A stretch of 64,000 bases of DNA, from contig CM034547.1 of assembly GCA_020055645.1 (NCBI GenBank), positions 59,522,909 through 59,586,908 on the forward strand, written 5' to 3'. The stretch comes from Tomocerus qinae (lineage: Eukaryota; Arthropoda; Collembola; Entomobryomorpha; Tomoceridae). The position numbers were made by a program, and so were the translations under genes. Shown piece by piece: positions 27,690-39,568 of this stretch. How positions within the stretch are numbered: the stretch's first letter is position 1; every line of letters starts with the position of its first letter. The notes under the pieces are model-generated. The model saw nothing but the letters and a program-made list of their open reading frames with translations, did no database searches and was not told the origin of the DNA.

Positions 27690-28263
27690 GGATAATAGAA
27701 GTATATAGGGATAAAGGTTCGGACAAAAGAGTATACTTTTACATGTATTTCAAAAATGACGGCAGCTGACGTCACTGTCAACATGTATCTAGTGGGACGG
27801 TGGGACGAAAATCACGGTCCATTGTCATGGATATTTTGACTTTGTTTTGAGGACACTGAAAATGCCTATCAAAATACATGGTCAACCCCCCGACCCCCTA
27901 AGTGTGACGGCAGCTTACGTCATCAAAATTGACCCAAAATCCCACTTTTCATTTTAGTTGACATTGTCCCCAGGTTGGTACTTATATAAAAAAAAGTACA
28001 GCCTCCTTATCTTTGAAGAACATTTTTACCTACAAATTGGTCAACTTCATAAAAATGTACAATGCAATTCAAAAGAGGGTTACCAGCACAACTTTAAATG
28101 GCAGATAACAAAATGCACATTTTACTATAGGTTCACATTTCACATTTTCATTAGAGTACAGAGACAGACTGACAAAAATTCATGCACATAAAGAAACATG
28201 CTATAACATCAGAAGATTACTCCCTAAATTACATGTAGGAAATATTTCAATAACTAGACAATA
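27690..28263. promoter_or_regulatory. Region upstream of the LYPLAL1-like gene with paired GACGGCAGCT..ACGTCA boxes
   Basis: GACGGCAGCTGACGTCA near 27,759 and GACGGCAGCTTACGTCA near 27,905 are near-identical direct repeats. The first contains the full CRE/ATF palindrome TGACGTCA. They lie 350-500 bp before the start codon of the serine hydrolase. A promoter role is inferred. They could equally be parts of a repeat that includes the neighbouring palindrome. Confidence 0.35.
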
Positions 28264-29680
28264 ATGCAACGGATAGCTTCCACTACCATTTCAGAGATCA
28301 CACAAGCTACCACAAAAAATACCAAGGGATGCGTGTTCTTCCTTCATGGGTCTTGTGAGTCTAGTACTATAATAAATTATGGCTTATAAAAGTTTAAATC
28401 TATATCGACACAAATGCCTTAATAACGCCTTTATGAATACTGAATACACATGATTATTTTGATATTACATGAAAAATAGGTGACAATGGTACTGGACTAA
28501 AAAGCTGGTTGCACAAAATTTTAGATCAGGATTTTACCTTTAAGACCTGTCGAGTATTATACCCATCTGCACCTAAATTGCCTTATCTCCCACATGGGAA
28601 TAAGGTATACAGTCACACTAAAATACTTTTAACCATGAATCTTAACCAAATATCATACGCCTTTTCTTATAACATGCGCTAATTTATTTGAAGTAAGCTA
28701 TTTTTTGTGATTTATTACGACAATGACTGGATTTGAATACTAACAGCATGAATCAGTGTGGTTCAATCGCCTATCTTTTGACCATGATGCACCTGAAGAT
28801 TTGGGTTCTATAAACAGCACTGCTCATGAGCTAAGCAAATTAATGCTAGAAGAGCATAAAACATCTGGAATTCCATTGTCAAAGATGGTCATCGGGGGTA
28901 TGAAATATGATGACTATTCATGTTATTTGGTTCATCAGGGTAAAAAAGAACAGTACTAATTCTTTTTAACAACTATACAAAACATCAGGATTTTCTAGTG
29001 GTGGCTCAATGGCCTTACATCTGGGATACCGATTTCATCCCCAGATTGCTGGAGTTTTTACCCTATCTTCGTATGTTCCATCCAATTCAATTATATTTGA
29101 GGTAAGCGTGTATTAAATGAAGGAGCCGATATAGCTAAGTACATTTTCAAACAAATTCTACAATTACCACACTTTTAAATTGAGACATGGGTAATTTTTT
29201 TTAAATCGTCAGCATCTGGAAGAAAACAGAAACCCTGAATTACCATTAATTATTGAAAAACAAAGTTCCAAAAGAGATGTAAGTAGCCCTGTTCCATATC
29301 AAGAAACGTTTGCAGATTCAATAAAGAAGCCTAGAGATGATTTCATGGAACCGTTTATAAAGAAATATTTGAAAAAGGGAAAAGAAGATCTACCACCACA
29401 AATGCCAAAGTTGTTCATGAGTCAAGGGTTTGAAGATCCTCTGGTTAAAGCTAGATGGGCAAAAGGAACTTTCAAAAAGCTGCGAAAATGTGGTGTAGAC
29501 GGTTTATTCTATTCTCACCCTAAAAAGAAACATGATATTTGCAAAAATCAGTTGAGCCTATTACATATTTGGATAGAGGATGTCCTCAACACCACTGAAG
29601 AACCACCATCTTCTGGCAATAGTGGCGATGGTTCACCAAATTCGGTATCTCTCACTAGCTACCAAGTACCTTTCTGTTAG
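28264..29680 (+). CDS. LYPLAL1: LYPLAL1-like alpha/beta hydrolase (lysophospholipase / acyl-protein thioesterase family)
   Basis: Five exons (28264-28354, 28480-28604, 28747-28897, 28989-29101, 29213-29680) join to 315 residues. FFLHGSCDNGTGL (25-37) is the oxyanion-hole strand, with Cys where relatives usually have Gly. GFSSGG gives the nucleophile Ser125 in GxSxG. The acid is Asp235 in QGFEDPLV and the base His267, so the triad is complete. HESVWFNRLSFDHDAPED and the run after GFSSGG match vertebrate LYPLAL1 more closely than LYPLA1/2. Relatives hydrolyse short acyl esters or thioesters in the cytosol. About 40 extra charged residues (roughly 165-210) precede the Asp strand, and a Ser-rich tail of about 28 residues follows the fold, making it longer than the human protein (237). 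It converges with RRP15: the two stops are 147 bp apart. Confidence 0.93.
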
Positions 29681-29827
29681 TGTACGAAGTAAGTATCAGT
29701 TATTTGAATTTTAAATTGCCAGTAGGACATATTAAATACTTCAGTAAACATTGTAAGCCTCTATATTAAAAATTAACGCGATAAAATATTTATTAAAATT
29801 CGAATTGTACATCATTATATTAATAAA

Positions 29828-31327
29828 TTAGTCACCATCACTGTCACTGCTTCGGTCCCAGTCTTTCATTTTAGCATCTAACATAAAATCATCCTGAAGA
29901 GCTTGCCAAGTAGGCTTTTTCGAGTTATCCTTTCCTGATTTTAAAGATCGTTTAGATATACTAATATCATCATCAATTTCTTCTTTAATTTCAATTTCAT
30001 CTTCATCCATTTTGCTACTTTTCTTTAACGCTGACTGAAACATATCCTTTGTTTGGGAAAGAACTTTATCCTTTTTAAATTCAGAATTGTTAACTCTTCT
30101 TAGTTTTCCTTTTACAGTTTTCTGTTGAAAGGAAACTGCGTTAAATAGCTGAACCACACCCCTAAAATCACAAGACCACTTATTATTATTTTTCCTGTTA
30201 TTTCATTGATATAATACCTATAATTTTAGTTATAAGGTGATAACTTTGCTAACAAAATATTAAATAAGTTCCTACTTTGTAGCAATTTTTAGCAACGCTC
30301 GTTCTACTTGGATGTCTCCGTCTTGAGGCTTCTTCCTACTTAGGTTGTCCCACTGCTTTTCCTAAAATCAAAATTAATTACTTATCAAGTCCTGCTTTTA
30401 TATTGCATACAAGACAAACCCAACAATACATGGTTCACGTTTTCTATAATTTGTTATATTATTATATCATGCCAACTAACCAGTCGTTTCTGCTTTAATT
30501 CCAACTTTCTTTGAGTTTTCAAACACAAACCAGTGTCTTTAGGTCCAGTCTCTTCGGCTGGCGTTTCTTCTGATTGTTCGACACCTTCAATTTCCAATGC
30601 TTCTGTTAGCTTAGGCTTCTTCTGAGGTGCGGTGTTTATCTGACAATCAGGAATATAATTTGATTAGTATTTTTAAATTCTCTTTACTAATGAAAATTCT
30701 TATTGTTTTATTTTACCTCATAATCCTTCTTGGCTCTAGAAAGAATTAGTACTTTTTTGTGCTTAGGTTTGGAGCTATTTAGTATTTTGGCCATAGAGTC
30801 TGCCCACCCAGATATTTCTTCCCCAGTCTCCTCCTCATTATCTGCTTCAGATTCGTCATTGTTTTCATCCTCTTCAACGGAACCATTGCCAATTCCTTCA
30901 TCATTACTAGTGTCCCCGTCAACAGAACCATTATCAATATCTTCCTCACTCAAATCAGAGCTACTAAGGACATCATCTTCTACCTCTTCTTCCAGTTCTT
31001 CGTCTGAAGAAGATTCGACAGCCTTTTTGGGCTTTACAGGTTTGCCTATCTTGAGATTTTGTACCCGCTTCTCGGTAGCAGTAGGAGCGGCAACTTTAGC
31101 TTTCGCTGCAATCAAAATATTATTACATCCTTAATGCAACATTATTACATACAGTTAATCAAAATAAAGTTAATAATTTCAATTAAAGCATCCAAATAAA
31201 AGCACAGCCAGGCATCTATATGTACAATTATTTATGTTACATCTGCTTATTTAAATGGTAAGCTTGATTACAATTTATAACACAACTATTAAACTTTTAG
31301 TTAATTTTATATTATATTACCTTTCAT
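29828..31327 (-). CDS. RRP15: RRP15-like ribosomal RNA processing protein
   Basis: Five exons on the minus strand (31327-31321, 31105-30717, 30639-30481, 30361-30276, 30161-29828) join to 324 residues. The first coding exon is only 7 nt (ATGAAAG), ending at a GTAATA donor. Family signatures are GWADSMAKILN after a long Asp/Glu/Ser-rich acidic stretch, ALLKIATKGVVQLFNAV, and WQALQDDFMLDAKMKDWD near the C-terminus. RRP15 is a nucleolar factor needed for pre-60S maturation and pre-rRNA processing. The acidic segment (about residues 40-110) is longer than in human RRP15 (282 aa). The open + frame at 30730-31134 is only the shadow of this acidic run. Confidence 0.93.
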
Positions 31328-32012
31328 TGCAGGAAACAGATTGTTATAAGGCCCAACAACAGTAGTCACTTGTCAGAAAACTATTGACAATTAAGATATA
31401 TTGATCCTGAACAATTTAAGTGAGTAAAGTAAACCTTAAATAATATTATTATGTTTATTTTATAACTCCCTTTTGGAACTCCACGCTTCCAAGTCCAGCA
31501 TGTGTGTGTGGCAGAATTAGAACAATTTGCGTTTCAAATATTCCTCGCTTTCAAGGTAGGCTTTGTTCGTTCTTTGGTACTTTACAACAACATTAGTAAT
31601 GATATAGCATAGAGTTGTACAGCACGTTATATAACACTAATTTTTTTCTCTAAAATTAAACACAAAAATATGTAGATTTCAATAAATGCTTTTACTGAAA
31701 AATGTTACAACTGCTTTTTCGATAAAATTACACCATACTATGCTTTTAAATATTTTTGAGTCATCGACAGATCAGTCTCAAATAGAATGTAAAGTTCCTT
31801 TCATGTTCGCGTATGGAAAATCGAAAATTCAATATTTATATATCAATATCGTAAATAGATATGACTTGCAATCTGGCAAATAACAAGCTTATGGATATTG
31901 TAGGAAATTAAGCATGATATACAAATGACGAAATGAATAATATTATAAACCATGTACCATTTTATACATGTGGCATGTGTATTAAATAATAATTATGACT
32001 TCCACGCAAATG
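31328..32012. other. Intergenic DNA, nothing recognised
   Basis: AT-rich; a 65-codon frame at 31686-31883 has no known match. The RRP15 promoter should lie just right of 31,330, but no core motif is clear. Confidence 0.5.
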
Positions 32013-32014
32013 TA

Positions 32015-33152
32015 CAGGGTGGTCGGAAATGAACTAGGACTTTTGACTTCCACCTTAAATAATTCTGGAACAGGTAATGATATTACAACAAGAATACCAG
32101 CATCTTAAAGAGCATGCGTTTCTTAGTCAGATTCGAAATTTTGAGTCCCATACTAGGACTGCAACTGCATAAGATAGGGTGCGAAACAAATAAAAAGCGA
32201 AAACTGGCTTTCGTCCTTTTATTTGGACTTGATCTGTCGTTTTTGAACTGAAACTGGGAAAATCAAACAGGGAGCAGAAAGTGTCCAAAATCCACTCCTA
32301 CGGCTTCTATCCACACTCTAAATTCAAAAGTTCAACTTTGATTTCAAAGCTTAAACATCGAATGCCTAAAAGATGAATTTGTCAGAGGCGAGGACACATG
32401 GAATGCAAATTATTGAATTAATTTTGAACTGTAAAATTCTTAGCTTTAGAATGTTCCAAGACATGGATGTTCCTTAGTGGTGTGGTGATTGTGAGTTAAA
32501 GCGTTTAACTTTACAGTCCGGGCCTAATTCAATAATTTTAAGTAATGGAAGGGAGCTATGTTATAAGAAAATCACTTTTGGATCGTTGGCCAATGGACCA
32601 GTTGGCTATTCACTCAGCGCCCCATCAGCGAAACACCACGACATTAAAAAGATAAACACAACAGCCGAGTTTCGGTCAGCCGCAGTGTCCATAAACCATT
32701 AGGCGGTCGGCCGAAAGTCGGCTACAGGTCTATCTTTTTAATGTGGTGTCTCGCTGATGGGTCGCTGAGTGAATAGCCAACTGGTCAATTAAAAATAACC
32801 AAAGAAATGTTTGTAAATAATGACCTAAACTTTGAAATCAAAGTTGAACTTTTGAATTTGTATCGTAGGAGTGGATTTTGGACACTTTCTGTTCCCTGCT
32901 TGATTTTCCCAGTTTCAGTTCAAAAACGACAGATCAAGTCCAATTAAAAGGACAGAAAGCCATTTTTCGCTTTTTATTTGTTTCGCACCCTAACTTATGC
33001 AGTTGCAGTCCTAGTATGGGACTCAAAATTTCGAATCTGACTAAGAAACGCATGCTCTTTAAGATGCTGGTATTCTTGTTGTAATATCATTACCTGTTCC
33101 ACAATTATTTAAGGTGGAAGTCAAAAGTCCTAGTTCATTTCCGACCACCCTG
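32015..33152. mobile_element. 1.14-kb non-autonomous DNA transposon with ~340-bp terminal inverted repeats, TA-flanked
   Basis: The ends CAGGGTGGTCGGAAATGAAC and its complement are bordered on both sides by TA (32013-32014 and 33153-33154). The arms (about 32,015-32,361 and 32,815-33,152) match along nearly their whole length with few differences. No transposase is encoded. A TA target and CAGGGTG-type ends fit a Tc1/mariner-like foldback MITE. The centre holds a second, nested palindromic element. Confidence 0.88.
32593..32790. mobile_element. Nested palindromic element inside the 1.14-kb transposon
   Basis: Arms GACCAGTTGGCTATTCACTC..CATTAAAAAGATA and their inverted copy (about 32,593-32,655 and 32,728-32,788) enclose a short GC-richer core. 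Part of it (32,638-32,709) recurs in inverted orientation at 40,104-40,184, so this is a dispersed repeat that landed in the older element. Confidence 0.75.
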
Positions 33153-33444
33153 TACATCATGTATGTACGAACATCATTTTCATTTAAATTGAATTTGATT
33201 AATTAACAATTACAATTACAATTACGTTCGTACCAGTGTAAAAAAATACCACTGGTAAAGAAGGAGTAGGTGGTAAAATTGCGATAGGTTCAAGTTCAAA
33301 CACGTATGTAAAAGTACCAGTGAGATGGTGAAAACGCCTAAAAAGTGGTAAATGTAGTACAATATAAATAGTTTTCACTTTGTACGCGTAATACGTAATA
33401 GTATAAATCAACTAAGTTTATAAAGGTTGAAATAATCAAATATT

Positions 33445-33852
33445 ATGATAAAATTGAACTATTTCAGGAACAGCTTCTCAAAACTGACTGTATATAGACG
33501 ATTCGGTTCCAACGATCGGTCACACGGTCAAGTACTACACTATCCTAACCAGTACCAATCAACAATGGGCCAAGAAAATGATTGTCTAGCATGTAAATTA
33601 GTATCTGGTGGAGGACTCCTTGGTGCAGGTATTTATGTAACAAGATCGGCCATGCTCAAGTCTTCCATTGCAGAAAGACTTTTCATAGGTGTATTTGGTT
33701 CTGGTAAGTGATACTGATGATGGAAATAACCTGTATTGAATACTATGAAATATATTTTTACAACTTTCATTTCAGGTCTAATAGGTCTAGGGGTAGCCAG
33801 ATTATTCTCCTTGCCACCGTTTTGCAATAGCCATAAAAACCGATCTGACTGA
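33445..33852 (+). CDS. DMAC1/TMEM261-type small membrane protein
   Basis: Two exons (33445-33703, 33776-33852) give 111 residues. The core DCLACKLVSGGGLLGAGIYV matches the conserved CxxC-x-x-SGxGLxGAGxYV region of the TMEM261/DMAC1 (DUF4536) family, followed by a second hydrophobic stretch (FIGVFGSGLIGLGVARLF). In humans DMAC1 is a mitochondrial inner-membrane protein that helps assemble the distal membrane arm of complex I. The N-terminal basic, Ser-rich 30 residues could be a mitochondrial targeting region, and an internal Met (MGQENDCLACK) is an alternative start. The gene converges with the kinase on the other strand. Confidence 0.75.
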
Positions 33853-34696
33853 AGTAAACGGAGACTCACTCCAATAAGGAGATCGAAAATCCTATTATAA
33901 TAGCAGGTTATAATAGTATGGTCTCAAAGTATATACAATTATATAGAACTCATTCAAATCTGTTTTTAACATTTTTCGAAGTCTTCTGCAGTTGTATATA
34001 ACACAATTTAATCTAAATATAATAATTGTGCAATAAAAACTGACATTTCTAAATATATTGGCACAGTTTAAATTTTGTTTAGAGTCTATAGGAATTCCTT
34101 AATTGGCAGTGAAAAAACTCTTTACTTTGTCTAGTCTTCGTCCTTTTATATCTATATTAGACAACATAATAATGTACATATGTTATATATTATAAACATC
34201 AATTACCATATACATTAATGATTTCACGAGTGATGCACATTTGATGGTACTGTGTTTTTTAATCTGCCGAAGAAATGACTAGAAATTTAAATGATCCATT
34301 ATTCAGCATTATTAGCACTCGATATTGTATAGTATATCTAATAAATTTAATAAGTATGCTTCTATGATTTATGTAAACGAGAAAAAATGTGTCATTATAG
34401 TTCGGAATAGATATGCTATCAGTTTCCATTGCCACTCTTCGTTTTGGTAATCCGATTTCATTGATAACACCTATGGTAAAATAAAAGACAATATTATTTT
34501 TGGAGTTATTTGATAAGTATGCAGCGATTATTTGTATGTATTAGTATTAGTATCAGGAATATGCATATGCAATAAAATATTTTCGAATATCTTACGAGAA
34601 ATTTAGAATTGGATGTGAAATAGAAATTGTAAGCCGACTGAAATTGTAGGGACATATTTCATGTAGCATGATCGTGCAGTAGTAGCATACGTAGTT
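33853..34696. other. Intergenic space between two convergent 3' ends
   Basis: AT-rich; it holds the 3' UTRs of the DMAC1-type gene and of the kinase. An AATAAA signal near 34,032 (+) may serve the former. Nothing else is seen. Confidence 0.5.
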
Positions 34697-35800
34697 TCAA
34701 GTAAGTTGCAAAGGAACCGGAGTATCATGAACATCCGTAGTTGCTTGCGAAGCGGATTGAGCATCCCGACGAACCCATTCATGGCCAGAAATTCGATCTA
34801 AGGTGATTCGCAGCGTAATATCGGGCTCCAGGATTGTACGAACCAACGTGACCAAAGTTTGCGACAAAACATCTTTAACTCGAGAACGGAATTCCCATTT
34901 TCTAGCTAACTGGTCCTTGAGTAACTTCTTGAGATTAGAATCATCAAAAGGCATGGTGGCATTCACCATAATGTACAAAATGATACCCATAGACCATACA
35001 TCTGCTAGCTTGGGGTTGTACGGTGTACCAGAAACCACTTCCGGAGCAGCATAAGCTGCAGATCCACAATACGTTTGACTCAACACACGTTTCCCTGAAA
35101 TCAAAACATTATTGGTAGAATGCCATAATATTGCCAATAAAATCTAATTAGTGTGTCTACTTTGTATTTAAGGTCAAAAATTACCATCTATATCAACACA
35201 AAATCTGGCAAAACCGAAATCCGCTAATTTTATATTCCAATGACGCGATAAGAGAATGTTTTCACACTTCAGGTCACGATGAGCCACATTAAGAGAATGC
35301 AAATATTGCAAGCCTTGGACCATTTGTCGAAACCAAATCTTGGCTTGTCTTTCCGGAACTAATCCATTTTGACGAATGAAATCCAACATATCTCCGTTCT
35401 CTGCATATCGCATGAAAATGAATACTCTAGGTCCTCGTTGTAAAATACTGTGAACTTGTATGATATGAGGGTTCTCTATTCTTGTTAAGATATCCAGTTC
35501 TCGAGGGAAGAATTTATCCAAGAAGTCCTTCGGGGCTCTCTCCTTGTCAAAAATTTTGCAGGCTAGCTTAACTCTTCGTCCCCCTTCGCTATATTCTGCT
35601 AAATGTACGGTTGCATATGACCCTTGTCCTATCTTCCGAGAAATCATGTACCCCTTTTTTTCCAAGGCATTGACTTCCGAGCTGGTAGGGCTCATGATAT
35701 TGGATACCTTGGATGACATTGATGATTTCGACCTTACAGTTTCGAATCGAAAGAGAAAATGAGGCTTTCCAAAATCTCTGCCACTACTGTCAGCTAACAA
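34697..35800 (-). CDS. Testis-specific serine/threonine kinase (TSSK family)
   Basis: Two exons on the minus strand (35800-35185, 35094-34697) give 337 residues. The kinase domain is complete: glycine loop GQGSYATV (58-65), Lys82, HRDLKCEN with catalytic Asp176, DFG at 194-196, activation segment [14 protein letters not shown] (211-224), and the family stretch [37 protein letters not shown] is diagnostic of the TSSK1/2/4 group. TSSKs act in late spermatogenesis, phosphorylating sperm structural proteins, so male-germline expression is expected. The 5' start could be Met1, Met28 or Met36; the kinase domain begins near residue 50. One intron splits the gene, whereas several mammalian TSSK genes are intronless. 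Confidence 0.92.
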
Positions 35801-36492
35801 TTGTTAGGTGACAGATCCACTGTTGCTCACGGAGACAGTGGGCCTAGAGGTAACTCTTATCAAATGTAACACTTGAATTGTAATTCGTGTCAGAAAGTCA
35901 AATTACGGAAATAGACCGGTGGCATCCTCAAAATAGCACAATCACGCTCTGTTCAAAGTATAACACTGCACTTACAATATGCCCCTGGAATGACGTGCTT
36001 CGAATCGGTGTATTTTGGTGTTTATCTACCACTGAAATTTGGTTTATATGGTCCTAATGAAATTGAGCTCTAAAAACCGTCAATATCATGAGCGAAAATT
36101 AAATTACTGATCGAAAATACTTCCCCAAAGCATTTCAAATTTTCTGCATGACAGTCCGAAAGAATGTTTACAAGTTTATGTGCAAGACCATAGCAACGTT
36201 GTTGAAAAATATCAGAAAAATAAGGAAAAGTATGCTAGAAAATAAATCTCAACTCAAAGTCAATGAATTGCATTTTCATAGAAGTAGTAGAAACAGGAAG
36301 TACTTCCAAAATATTTTTTGAGGTTATAACGAGATTCGGTTTTATTATTTGTTGAATTGAGGACAGGAGGATATTGAGTACACACGAAGGAGAAAAAAAC
36401 AACTTTCGCACAAGTTGGGTGGTAGTAGAGGTAAGTAAATATGGAAAAACAATACACAGTAATTGCATGTAATAAGTAAAATATTATAAGAC
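35801..36492. other. Intergenic DNA between the kinase and RTRAF
   Basis: It should contain the kinase promoter (right of 35,800) and the RTRAF 3' UTR (left of 36,493). The short frames here match nothing. Confidence 0.5.
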
Positions 36493-38799
36493 TTAAAATC
36501 CCACTTTACCCAACCGGGTATCAGTCTTTGGGTTTGCTGTAATTGTCTGTATAGATACAATGCATTCATTAATTTTAGTTTGGAGCTCTCGTAAATCGTG
36601 AATGTACAGGAGGCGAAGAATCTGTAATAGATACCACACAAAATGGTTACTCAGAGAAAATAAGTGTAAAATGTCGAAATAAAACACGAATTCGAAAGGG
36701 ACACCATTTATGAACTATAATATAAACTACTCGACAGATCCATATTTATATTTTCCTAAGTATTTTTACATTTATGAACACATGTTATTACATGTAACGG
36801 TTCGCATATAAAATATTCCTAAATAATAATTGGTTTTAACAATTATTTCAGATGGTTTGATTTAAAAATAGCAACTTTATAGACTCGGAAAGAAACGATG
36901 ACAAATAAGACGAATTATACTCAAAATACGCAAGTACAAAGATTTAGAATAATTAGCCAACTGTTTTTTTCCCAATTCCATAAACTACTTTATAGTATTC
37001 TGAAAGGACTAAGGAGGTATACAGCAAGATCCAAAAGTTTGTTGACATAATACTTTCACTTTCTCTATGCTAACTTGGTATAAAACTTTCACCGATAGGA
37101 AGCCAGAAATTTCGAAATTATTAATTATTAGTTTAAGGAATTATCATGTACAAAGTTATGTCAGTAGCCTTTTGGACTCTAGTGTCGTTAAATGTAAAAG
37201 AAAAATAGATAGGGTACCCTTGACGCTTGGTTTAGAACACGATCTCCACTGTCAAAACCAAAATCTATCTCATTTAGAGGGAACGGTTCTTCCTAAATCC
37301 ACAAAAATTTTCATTAATATCAGATTGTTGTATAAAATGTTTTTAGTAGGTACTTTTTATATTTTTAGTTTACCAAACATTACCTGTTTTTTGGGCATTT
37401 CTCTACTTTTAATGGCTTCCTTATTGTATTTGGTTTTGATCAGCTTGGCAAGAGCTTCTAGAGTAACCAGATGATTACTGTGTTTGGAGACTTTCAGTTT
37501 ATCGGCTAATGAATTCACACCCGCTACAAACTCAGGACTGCTAACTAATTACACAAAAAAGTGTTTCAATTCAGCACACAATTGACACACAAAAAAGACA
37601 TTCACAGATATGTTACCCCAACATTTTTCCATTCATATTCATTATAACTTAATTTTTTAAAATAACATGATTATTCAATGAAATTGATGCATAGCTGATA
37701 GCAAACAAAGCAAAAATCATCTTCTCATTGCAGGGAACATAACCAGAAAAGAGAAATGAATAATTAGAAAAAAAAATAGAAAATTGCTTTATAGTCAAAT
37801 AGGTACATCAGATACGTCAGATCCGAATCAGTAGACACATGTCGGTCACTGCTTTCCAACCCATGACTAAGAATCCTTCTGCATTTGCAGATGAAGGAAA
37901 GGTGAATTATTATCCAGTTTTAACAGATTTATAATGGGACAAGCCTTACCAATCTGCCTTTCCAAGGAAGAGACACTCGTGCCAGTAGAGTGTCGAAGTA
38001 ATGCATATAACTATTCTACTATATGGCACTTTAGGAGTGAGGCAACTTTTTACGGTATTTAAGGAATAATTAAAATGAGAATTGCCTTGATAACTTCTGT
38101 TTAAAAATCACGGCAAGACTAATCATTGTTGCTGAAACGCTGCACAGCATTTCTTAGGGAAGGTAGAGATTTGTGGTTTACTAACTTAAAAATAGCAGAC
38201 AAACAATAAAGAAAACAAATTACAGTCAAGTTTGTCCAATGGATTGGCAGTAACCATTGTTGGAGCTTGCTGCGACTTCATTTTTACCAGTTCAGCTGAA
38301 GCGCTGGAATATTTTTCAACTGCAAAATAAAGGACTTTGGTCAGTTTGGGCAAAAATGGTTTAACCAGAAAATATATAATACTATATATTAGTATTATTA
38401 TATACATATAGGTTAGATACCATTATCACTATATTCTAAACGAACTGCAATTCCCAATAACCAATCAATCATTTCTGCTCTTTTAGGCGTCGCTAAAGGT
38501 ATGTTCGTGTCCTTGATATACTTCTCAAAAGTAGCCGGCCAGGTGGCAGAATTGATATTCCTAAGGGGTTCTCTTTGCTCTTGTTGGTATTGACGAATTT
38601 TTTGGTCTTCTAGCCATACAATCAATTCTCGAAATTTCTTTTCATCTAAAAATGACAAAAATCTTTCTAAACAATGTGTATTGGTTATTATGAAACAATG
38701 AAATCATTGCTTGTCAAAGACTGGTGTAGTACTGGTACCTGCCGGATCAAAACTGTCTGTGGCTGGGTACTCCAAAGCTTTCAGTTTTCTTCTGAACAT
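36493..38799 (-). CDS. RTRAF: RTRAF / hCLE (C14orf166) homologue
   Basis: Six exons on the minus strand (38799-38739, 38645-38421, 38319-38224, 37544-37384, 37292-37218, 36621-36493) join exactly to 248 residues; human RTRAF is 244. MFRRKLKALEYPA, IVWLEDQKIRQYQ, DWLLGIAVRLEYSDN, FGFDSGDRVLNQA and the terminal stretch ELQTKINEC..TDTRLGKVGF are close to the vertebrate protein. RTRAF binds RNA polymerase II, is part of the tRNA-splicing ligase complex with RTCB, DDX1 and FAM98, and shuttles between nucleus and cytoplasm. No signs of decay. The + strand frame 37067-37474 runs antisense to exons 4-5 and is a shadow. Confidence 0.95.
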
Positions 38800-39244
38800 A
38801 GTTATTGTAAACCGGGGAAGGTTGAAGCGATTCCGTAATCAACCAATTCCTATTTCCTATATAATACGCATATAATCAATAATCCTCAGTCAGCCAAGAC
38901 GGCCAGAAATAGAAACCCATTTCCAAATTTCCATTTCCAATATTATTCAAGCAAAGGCTTATTACAATTTTAGTATTTTGATTATAATTCCTTTCGTTCA
39001 TAATAATAACTTAACCTAACTGAAGAAGAACAAAGTGAAACTAAAGCCGATACGACAGGCAGGATTGATGTGACATACAGGGATAGACAACAGAGACAGA
39101 GACAGCGGTTCATGTATTAGCTAAGTTTACAAACTGAAAAATATCAAAGTATCTCAATAAAAATATCATAATAGTATTACAAACAACAAAGAATGTGCAT
39201 CGATTTACTATCAACTATTCTTAACTTTAATTCAATGGATTTTT

Positions 39245-39568
39245 TCACACTAATTAAAGAATAAGAATAATATTACCTGTCACTTGTGAAGATGTCAAAA
39301 ATTTAGTCAAAGCTGTCATGTAATTAATTATAATCTCTAAGAAAATGGAAATAATATGCAATGCAAATTGTTTTTTGAATGAAGTGCTATAAAGCGGCCG
39401 GCTCAAAATCTGTCTTCCCCGGGAATCCTTCAAGAAATTAATGTGATCCAACCAAACCAAAGTAACCAACTGTATGAAGTAAGTTCTCCGATATCCCAAC
39501 AGAAGCAAGCCGAAGAAATGTATCCTTATTAGTCCATCCATAGTCCAAAATGGACTGGAAGTTGACAT
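39245..39568 (-). CDS. Unrecognised 98-residue membrane protein
   Basis: Exon 39568-39277 ends at a good donor (ACAG/GTAATA), and a 5-nt last coding segment from 39249 closes with TGA. The 98-residue product has hydrophobic stretches at about 13-25, 30-40 and 70-90 and basic loops between (KDSRGR, SFKKQF), suggesting two or three membrane passes. It lies 446 bp upstream of RTRAF on the same strand. I do not recognise the family. An inner Met (WTMDGLIRIHFF) is an alternative start. Splice signals and hydropathy support a real gene, but this remains unproved. Confidence 0.45.

Noticed and set aside
30730-31134. 134-codon Ser-rich + strand frame
   Set aside because: Complement of the Asp/Glu/Ser-rich stretch of RRP15; GAA/GAT-rich coding gives TTC/ATC-rich antisense frames.
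37067-37474. 135-codon + strand frame with hydrophobic C-terminus
   Set aside because: It lies antisense to RTRAF exons 4 and 5, whose sequence is clearly conserved; the frame is a shadow.
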